A stretch of 64,000 nt of DNA from contig MBPM02000021.1 in the NCBI GenBank assembly GCA_001695595.3, positions 496,001 through 560,000 on the forward strand, given 5' to 3'. Below, one piece after another: positions 57,806 to 64,000 of this stretch; position 1 is the stretch's first letter; each line of letters starts with the position of its first letter. Under the pieces are notes generated by a model. The model ran no database searches and was not told where the DNA came from. It saw nothing but the letters and a program-made list of their open reading frames with translations. A program made the translations under genes and the position numbers. The DNA is from Plasmopara viticola (lineage: Eukaryota; Oomycota; Peronosporomycetes; Peronosporales; Peronosporaceae).

Positions 57806-58659
57806 CTCACGTCGCGGAGACGTGATTTTTTAATCATGAAGTTGAGGCAAATCTTTCTTCAGTGTGCTGAGAACTTGATAAGACAGGCGCAAAAAAAAAG
57901 CCCTTACGACCTGAGAGTGGTACGGTCCACAGCACCCTTTTTTTCGGTACGCAGACGTTACTTTTTAATAAACGTAGCAATTGTACTTTACGAGAAAATG
58001 TAGGTCGAAAATATGTGGATTGGTGTCTTTGACGTTTGAGTCCCGAGGAATTTTTGTGTTTTTTGTGAACAACTGATTCGCTCTGGACAACGTATAATGC
58101 GACGTTCTCGTTGTGTTTTTTGACTTCGTGTCCTCCCTCAGTCAAATAGCACGCGAGGTCGTGCACGATAATCGCTTGCACTCAAAGTCGGCTTATTGGC
58201 ACCGTTTGCTTGATATGCCGCTACGCGGACACTCTGACTTTTATCGTCTTCAAGTAAGTACGACTGTTTCGGACATTGAAAAAGCTATGCTGCGTTTTAT
58301 GGTCACCTCACAAACTTTGACATTTCGACCGGGGCAGAGCTGAAAATAATGCTATGGCGTCGTTTTGGACCATATTATTGTCTGTATTATAAAATTTGTG
58401 CCAAGGGTTAAAAGAACAAAATCGGCTAATTGAAGTATTTTCACTGTAGAACGTTTGAGCAAAATAATGGTAAGGCCAGCTATATCATTGGTGCGTGCCT
58501 TGAGTGTTAAGGATATTGCTATTGTAATGCAAGCTTCGAGTCAAAAGCAGAATGACGAGAGGACGAAGCAAGATGTATTTTTAATTTGTACCCTACCGAA
58601 TGACCTGAGCGAAAAAAAGGTAGAGAAGCTAGAGGATTAATTAATTCTGAATATAACTC

Positions 58660-59000
58660 TACAAATCTAACATGCCGAATTGGACAGCTCGTCAGTACAT
58701 AATTGACGTATTCATTGAAAATAATACATCTAACTTTAAGCGAAAACAACATCAACGGAGCGTTCGCGTGAACATTAAGCAATAGATTGAGTGTCGAATT
58801 GGAATTGGGCGACTGAGCACGATCGAACAAGATTACACCACCGGCGATATCGTTTAAGAGCGCATATGCTGATTAATACGAGGACGTGGCAAGTAAAATT
58901 AAAAATTAAAAATAAGTGTTCTCTTAAACGTACGGAAGGGAAAAGAAGCTCAAAGATTATTCCTTTTTGAGCATCTTTAAGACGGATCGCTCGAAAAGCT
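58660..59000 (-). repeat. Diverged inverted repeat, left arm
   Basis: The minus strand of this arm aligns with 60320-60620 on the plus strand. Shared blocks include GAGCTTCTTTTCCCTTC, TTGCCACG and GCCGGTGGTG, at similar spacing and with one gap of about 60 bp. Identity is roughly 70-75% by eye. No target duplications or transposase were found, so the cause (inverted duplication or transposon ends) is undecided. Confidence 0.6.
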
Positions 59001-60319
59001 ATCAGAAGGGTTTGCGTTAATAACACGATTAAAGCATACTTCAACAATAAAAATGGCATCAGCGATATCACCAACATTGAGAGGTGTTCAAAATGAAGAT
59101 CGCTCAGTTCCGATCAATGTCAGAGATGCAAAAGTGGCTTTTCAGGTGCGCTGAATCGCAACAATTATCCCATTTAGACAGAATATACTCTAATTTGACA
59201 ACAAACTCATTGCGTAAAACTCTTGATCTGCAAAACACCGCATAAATCATTTATTTTGCCACAATCACTTTTTTTCTCACGCACAAGCATTTGTTTAATG
59301 ATTTTGACCTAGCAAATATTGTTGCTTACATCATTGAGCGACTTTGGCCCTTCCTTGCGGCATGCACAGTGCACGTATTATAATTACGACATGTCTGCTT
59401 AAAAGGTTGTTGGTGTTTATGTCATCTGTTGCCAAATTCGATGCGATGCTTTGCAAAAAAATATAACCTTATTTAGTTGATAATCAGAGAAATTGCTTCT
59501 GTCTAATAGCAGTGGACTTTCATCGATTTTTTTTGTTCGTCGGCGTTATATATAAGCCTCACGTTGAGGAAAATTATAGACCGGGTCGGACCGATAGTAC
59601 TCGCAACCCATATTAGTGCATCTAATTTATAAAAAAAGCAATCTAAACAATCATTTGGATGCGATTTAGTTGGGGACCGTGTAATACCTAAAAATGAAGC
59701 CGGTATCCCCTTGGTCTATTCATATTCCATAAGTGGCAGACAGCAATCTCGCGCTGAATTTGGCAACAGCTGGTAATAATATCGAGCGACATTCGTATTA
59801 AACACCACTGATCCATTTAGCAGACTTATCGTGGTGATAATTTGACTTTATACAAATCCCGCCGTGAAGAAGAGCAATCATACGTTCAAAGATGTAAGCG
59901 AAAACGTTTGTCAGGTCAAGATTGTTACCTGAACGCGACAAAAGAAATAAATGCGGCAAAACGTTTTGGGCTGAATTATGCGGTGTTTCGCAGACCAAAA
60001 GTTCTAAATTATGAGTGTTTGAAGTATGATTTTGCTTAAGCGGTAAAATTTGTTGCGCTTTAGTGTGATTAACGCACGTGATAAGCGACAGACACAATGT
60101 TGCGCGTCTGAAATCAATCGGAATTGATCGAATTTTATATTGCACTCCTGTCGTGGTGATATTCTTGACACCAATCTCAATGCTAAATCGTGCTCGATCT
60201 AACATAGCGATCTAGTGCATGCATTTTACTCAAACGCGCTGACGTAATTATGTCAATTATTTATAGATATATTGAGAGCCCTTCTGACAACTAATCCAGC
60301 TGTCAGTCAATCCACATGT

Positions 60320-60620
60320 TAGGTCTTATTAAAATGCTTCAAAAAAAGATTATCTTCGAGCTTCTTTTCCCTTCTATGCGTACAAGAAAACACTCACTCG
60401 TGTTCTTTACTCTTATCTTAACTTTTTTTGCAATTTTAGTTGCCACGACCTCTCGTTATTCAGCACCTGCGCTCTTGATTTATATTGCCGGTGGTGAAGT
60501 CTTGTTACACTGCGCCCGGTCGCCTGGCTCCAATTCGATGTATGGGATATTCTTTGGTGCTATAGTGCTTACGTTATCGATTATGTGTTGACACGCTGCC
60601 CATAATTAGGCATAGCTAAG
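60320..60620 (+). repeat. Diverged inverted repeat, right arm
   Basis: Partner of the arm at 58660-59000; see that entry for the shared blocks. A short hydrophobic open frame here (60316-60591) has a partial counterpart in the other arm, so the repeat may once have been coding. Confidence 0.6.
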
Positions 60621-61033
60621 CTGATTAGGATGTAGCAAGCAATACTGTTGTTTTGAATCCTTCCAATGATCTGAGCGTAAAGAAGGGAAAAGAAGCTGAT
60701 AGTCTGAATCCCCTTTTTTTTATCCCAAACGCCTCTTTTCTTTTCGATTAAAATGTATCATTATAGTTCTCTAACTCTTTCAAATCACTAATTATGTGCT
60801 GTCGAATAGCATATGAAGTCTTAGTAAGAAAAATAAAAATAAACTAATCATTCACCTTCCATGAGTCAAGAGAATGCTTGGATGATTGTACCTTACCTTT
60901 CATCGCATCTGTGCTCTTTACTCTTATCTTCCATTATCTTCATCAACATTTGCATTTTAGCCGCGCACTATCAAAATATACTATTCGCCAATTGACATTC
61001 ATGCCAAGGACTTCGTCGTAATCGAGTCTGGAG

Positions 61034-61055
61034 GGCTCACATTTTTTTTTGCTTC
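61034..61055 (+). promoter_or_regulatory. Oomycete-type initiator (Inr/FPR)
   Basis: GGCTCACATTTTTTTTTGC combines the GCTCA initiator core with a T-rich flanking promoter region. It lies about 35 bp before the ATG at 61072, so the 5' UTR would be very short. The same site is mutated in the pseudogene copy at 52233. Confidence 0.65.
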
Positions 61056-61071
61056 CTTCAGACGTTCCTCA

Positions 61072-63249
61072 ATGCAGCCAAATCAACAAGAGACAGGCTT
61101 TCCGGGCATAGTAAGGTCGACGAGTCGACGGAGAACGCAAATTGCTGCTGGCTTCTCGAAGTTCACTTTCATGTTCTGCCCCAAGAATCCCTACGTGGTG
61201 CGAGTTAATCCCATTCAAAAGCACGCAACGGCGAACGGATATGGCACTGGACGAGCACGATCAAAGCAAAAACTTACCAAGTGGCGGGTGTTTAACCTCG
61301 TGCGCCGTCTTGCGGTGCTTGCTGCTGCATTTCAGTACCTCATTCTTTCAATGCAAGCCACTCGCGCAACAATAGAAGTTCTTCTTTCAGTACCATCCCC
61401 GAAACGATCGTTTGGAGCTTCCACGACTTCTCTAATTGCGGGATACGCAGGCGACGATTTAATTCGAGACAGCAAACTGGTGCAGGATGTGCTAGAAGGG
61501 GATACAAAGCCACGTGACTACGTCCTGTTTCTCGAGACGGCCACAAAAGTGTCGAAGTCTAGCTGCTCGGAAGTACCGCAAATTAACTCGAAGATTTACA
61601 ACTATGACTTCCTCACTCGTGTGTATTCAGAAATTGTGAGTGATTCAAGCTATAACACAACGGTTTTGACGGACCTAGAGCTTGTCGTCGCAGTCGTCGA
61701 TTGTACGTCTACCCAGCTGATGAGAAATGATCCGGCGAATATACGTCTTTTCAACGTGGTACGGTCTCGCAAGAACCCAGCAGACATGTATTTAGTAGAC
61801 GTGTTGCTTTCCATGCAAGCCTACACCATGCTGTCGCACAAGAAGTTTGGACCCGCGCTGGATTTGCAAATTTCGATTATTCAAGACATGCGAAGTGCCG
61901 TTACCGAGCAACTTCATATGATGGCGCTAACGTATCCGTACCAACGCGCTTTAAAGCTGGAAGTTTACGAATTCATTCGGATTACAGACGACAGTTACAG
62001 TGAAATGCGTAGTGTCCCCAGGGACCCGACAATAAGCCCCGTTCAACATTTACTCACGTCGCGAAAACGTGGATTTTACAACCATGATGTGCAGGCAAAT
62101 TTTCACTCGGTGAATTCGAAACTTGATGTGACAAGCGCAAAAAATGCCCTCACGACCTGGGAGTGGTACGGACAGCCTCAAATTGATGATGCATGGGCCT
62201 GGGTTCACGGCATCCACTTTTTTTTCGGTACACAGACGTTGATTTCGATAATTATCGTTGCAATTGTGTCGTACGAGAAAATTAAAGTCGGGAAAATTTG
62301 GATCGGCGACCCATTTTCGTCCGTCTCGACTTTGGCATTTGTGTCACGGGGATTTCTCGTGGTCATTTCGTGGTATATTAACTCGTTCTGGACTCTGCGC
62401 GAGTACGCATTGATGAACGCTGCAAGACTTTCACATACTGAACCTGTCCACGTTCACGAAGAGCTGGTACATTGCGACGTTCTCGTCGTGTTTCTTGGCT
62501 TTGTGGCTTTTCTGAGTTGGTTAGCGCGCGAGCGGATCGATCCTGCTATTGCAATTTTATTCTTTGAGCTCGTGCACGCTAATCGCTTACGTATCATCGC
62601 AACGTTTCCAATCGTGTTGGCAGAAGTTGTCTCTTACTCAGCCTGGATGAATCAACTTGGCGATGTAATAAAGACACCTGCTGTGGCTGCAATGTCTCCA
62701 TTGTCTTTTTGGTGCACTATTCAGATTCCTCCAGTAGACATTCGATTTCTCGCTGCCTCCTTCTCACCAAAAGTCGGTTTATTGGTAATGTTTGCTTGTT
62801 ATGCCGCCTTGCGCAAACTCTATCGAAAAACCTTTCCAGAACGTCCCCAGGTAAGATCGGGGCAAAGTGTTGCGATTTCTGACAATGGAAAAGCTACAGC
62901 TACGTTGAAAGGACATCTCACAAACTTTGAGATCTCAACCGGTGCAGAGCTGCAAACACGCTTTGGCATCATTTCGGACTACAATAATTATGTGTATATA
63001 AAGGGCATGAAATTCGCATCTGCGGATGGCGTCTACTGCTCGGGTTACGTGATTGTAAACAACAAGTTTCTAGTGCAGTCCAAGCAGTTACTTGGGATTA
63101 TAATGATGAAAGCCGTACACACACGTCTCACTAACATCTACGCGTATGAGGTCGATGGCAATACCGTCAAGGACACGGCAAGGCTAGTGTATCCAGAGAC
63201 CTTTGCGTGGTCGGAATTGTGGCATTTAAATGTTGCGGTGTTGCTTTAG
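61072..63249 (+). CDS. Oomycete-type multi-pass membrane protein of unknown function, 725 aa
   Basis: Intact single-exon frame from a clear ATG with a well-formed initiator just upstream. Residues 1-80 are basic and probably cytosolic. One membrane helix lies near 83-103 (LAVLAAAFQYLILSMQA), followed by a large soluble domain (about 105-375) with no family I recognise. From about 382 to 600 there are several helices (HFFFGTQTLISIIIVAIVSY, VSRGFLVVISWYI, LVVFLGFVAFLSWLA, LRIIATFPIVLAEVVSY and VGLLVMFACYAALR), then a C-terminal soluble region of about 130 residues. It has no pore or transporter signature visible to me. The topology of one early helix, a large domain and a helical bundle is what I can state. 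A decayed tandem copy lies at 52271-58400, so the gene belongs to a locally duplicated family. Confidence 0.85.
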   Translation: MQPNQQETGFPGIVRSTSRRRTQIAAGFSKFTFMFCPKNPYVVRVNPIQKHATANGYGTGRARSKQKLTKWRVFNLVRRLAVLAAAFQYLILSMQATRATIEVLLSVPSPKRSFGASTTSLIAGYAGDDLIRDSKLVQDVLEGDTKPRDYVLFLETATKVSKSSCSEVPQINSKIYNYDFLTRVYSEIVSDSSYNTTVLTDLELVVAVVDCTSTQLMRNDPANIRLFNVVRSRKNPADMYLVDVLLSMQAYTMLSHKKFGPALDLQISIIQDMRSAVTEQLHMMALTYPYQRALKLEVYEFIRITDDSYSEMRSVPRDPTISPVQHLLTSRKRGFYNHDVQANFHSVNSKLDVTSAKNALTTWEWYGQPQIDDAWAWVHGIHFFFGTQTLISIIIVAIVSYEKIKVGKIWIGDPFSSVSTLAFVSRGFLVVISWYINSFWTLREYALMNAARLSHTEPVHVHEELVHCDVLVVFLGFVAFLSWLARERIDPAIAILFFELVHANRLRIIATFPIVLAEVVSYSAWMNQLGDVIKTPAVAAMSPLSFWCTIQIPPVDIRFLAASFSPKVGLLVMFACYAALRKLYRKTFPERPQVRSGQSVAISDNGKATATLKGHLTNFEISTGAELQTRFGIISDYNNYVYIKGMKFASADGVYCSGYVIVNNKFLVQSKQLLGIIMMKAVHTRLTNIYAYEVDGNTVKDTARLVYPETFAWSELWHLNVAVLL

Positions 63250-63374
63250 TAGATACACAAGGTAGTTGAATGAGTATTATGCCTTGACATTTGATTATAA
63301 TTTAAGCTATGCGTTCATCATTATTTTATAACGTTTTCACGTACCCTTGGATAAAGAAAAAAAATGTCGCAAAC
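63250..63374. other. 3' flank of the membrane-protein gene
   Basis: Short AT-rich 3' flank ahead of the SINE-like copy 3. No gene seen. Confidence 0.5.
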
Positions 63375-63385
63375 AAAATACATAT

Positions 63386-63618
63386 TGTATTGTATTGTAT
63401 TACGTTATGGCGTTGCCAAGTTATGCACTAACCCACGGCATAGAGTGGTGTCCGCATACGTCGAGTCTCGTTCGGCGGGCAGTGCAGCCAGCACCGAGGT
63501 CGTGAGGGTCTTCCATTATTTTGTTGAACTCTGACTTGGTAAGAGCCCAGGTGGCGCTCTGGTGCTGGAGACCGTCGCGTCGAGGGTGAGACTCGTTAGA
63601 GACCTGCAGATGCCCGAG
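63386..63618 (-). mobile_element. SINE-like retroposon, copy 3 (233 bp)
   Basis: Third family member, same orientation as the others, with the same three-pentamer ATACA tail at 63386. The target duplication is AAAATACATAT (11 bp, perfect) at 63375-63385 and 63619-63629. It has lost about 25 bp near its 3' side, where copy 1 reads TTTTAGGCTCAGTCGGGC, and is truncated earlier at its 5' end than copy 1. It lies between the intact membrane-protein gene and the second copia element. Confidence 0.88.
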
Positions 63619-63667
63619 AAAATACATATATGGATATATATTTATAGTGAATAAATTCCTGGTAATC

Positions 63668-63813
63668 TGTTGAGAAGAAAGTAAAAACCGAAGTGAATAT
63701 ATTTATCCTGACCAATGAACGGCTACCATATGTAATTACTAATTGTGACGTACTTGTAATTACTGTGAAGCCACCCACCTGTTCAACATGCATTCAGCGG
63801 TGTAATGTTAACA
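63668..63813 (-). repeat. Candidate 3' LTR of a second copia element
   Basis: Begins TGTTGAGAAG and ends GTTAACA on the plus strand, giving matching TGTT/AACA ends, and is directly followed by a purine-tract complement (CTCCCACTCAC) identical to that beside the first copia LTR. The left boundary is chosen by the TG and inverted ends; the partner LTR lies beyond the window, so it is not proven. Confidence 0.55.
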
Positions 63814-64000
63814 CTCCCACTCACCGCTAATGCTGTGTGTCCTTTGTTGCTGACTTGGTCTTGATTCCGGTGGCTTCGCGCAGATACTTAAGCATCTTGG
63901 TCCCAACTGCCTTCGTCAGCATATCTGCAAGCTGACTCTTCGTGTCGATATATTCGATCTTCAACAGTCCTTCTTGCACGTTCTCACGAATAAAGTGGTG
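63814..64000 (-). pseudogene. 3' end of a second copia element, coding (partial)
   Basis: The minus strand encodes HHFIRENVQEGLLKIEYI followed by SQLADMLTKAVGTKML, the canonical C-terminal end of copia RNase H, then a stop and the polypurine tract. The visible portion has no stop in frame and is in better condition than the first element, so the element may be younger or even intact; the rest lies past the window edge. It is a different subfamily from the element at 53087-57805, because the LTRs do not resemble each other. Confidence 0.85.

Larger units (their letters stand above)
52271..58400 (+). pseudogene. Multi-pass membrane protein pseudogene, split by a copia insertion
   Basis: Degenerate paralogue of the intact gene at 61072-63249. 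The 5' part (52271-53086) covers roughly its first 330 codons: the N terminus MQPNQQKTNFQG corresponds to MQPNQQETGFPG, and blocks such as GATGTGCTAG and GTCGCCGATTGTA align downstream. The frame breaks after about 100 codons and repeatedly afterwards. A 4.7-kb copia element interrupts it at CTCAC, and homology resumes at once at 57811 (GTCGCGGAGACGTGATTTT against GTCGCGAAAACGTGGATTTT in the intact copy), continuing with large internal losses to about 58400. Because the break is exact and flanked by a 5-bp duplication, the copia insertion post-dates the duplication; whether it caused or followed the decay is open. Confidence 0.88.
58401..61033. other. Spacer between the membrane-protein copies, with diverged inverted repeat
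   Basis: No supported gene; frames such as 59798-60205 (-) and 60316-60591 (+) have no recognisable domain. The stretch carries a diverged inverted repeat (about 58660-59000 against 60320-60620). A short direct similarity links 58563-58636 with about 60637-60705. About 150-200 bp before the intact gene is homologous to the region upstream of the pseudogene. Confidence 0.4.

Overview
The window looks like nuclear DNA of an oomycete, most likely a Peronosporales species (Phytophthora or a downy mildew). The grounds are compact genes with very short GT-AG introns (60-72 nt), protein families typical of the group, a match to the oomycete Inr/FPR core promoter upstream of two genes, and AT-rich gene-poor DNA with decayed transposons between small gene islands. 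This is inferred from the sequence; no database was searched.

Gene island 1 (0.4-12.5 kb) holds an ABCC/MRP-type ABC transporter (-), a divergent pair of related bacterial-PH-domain (bPH_1) proteins at 5.5-6.9 kb sharing a 170-bp promoter with a near-palindrome, an RNPS1/SR45-like RRM + RS splicing protein with one 71-nt intron, and a P4-ATPase lipid flippase (-). From 12.5 to 26.6 kb I find no intact gene. That stretch carries a fold-back (MITE-like) element, a tRNA-like patch, decayed dispersed repeats, a 112-bp tandem duplication, and a relict about 78% identical to part of the TPR-dsRBD gene found at 46.6 kb.

Gene island 2 (26.6-36 kb) contains a large two-exon gene (1628 codons after removing a stop-containing 60-nt intron) with a KH-like segment, a NOXRED1/P5CR-like oxidoreductase (two exons, -), and a small Lys/Glu-rich protein. 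A gene-poor stretch follows. At 41.96-45.10 kb is a complete but inactivated hAT transposon with 8-bp target duplications and matching terminal repeats, itself invaded by a SINE-like retroposon.

Gene island 3 (46-49.1 kb) contains a protein combining TPR-like repeats with two double-stranded-RNA-binding domains, and a three-exon two-helix membrane protein resembling RNASEK (a V-ATPase accessory protein). From 52 to 63.3 kb lies a duplicated pair of oomycete-type multi-pass membrane protein genes. The first is a pseudogene cut in two by a Ty1/copia element (LTRs and CTCAC target duplications visible); the second is an intact 725-codon copy with a well-formed initiator. The window ends in the 3' part of a second copia element.

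Three copies of one SINE-like family (32.1, 44.6 and 63.4 kb) share an identical three-unit pentamer tail and 10-13 bp target duplications, which allows part of the insertion history to be ordered. No RNA-guided or defence-island system, CRISPR array or rRNA was seen.
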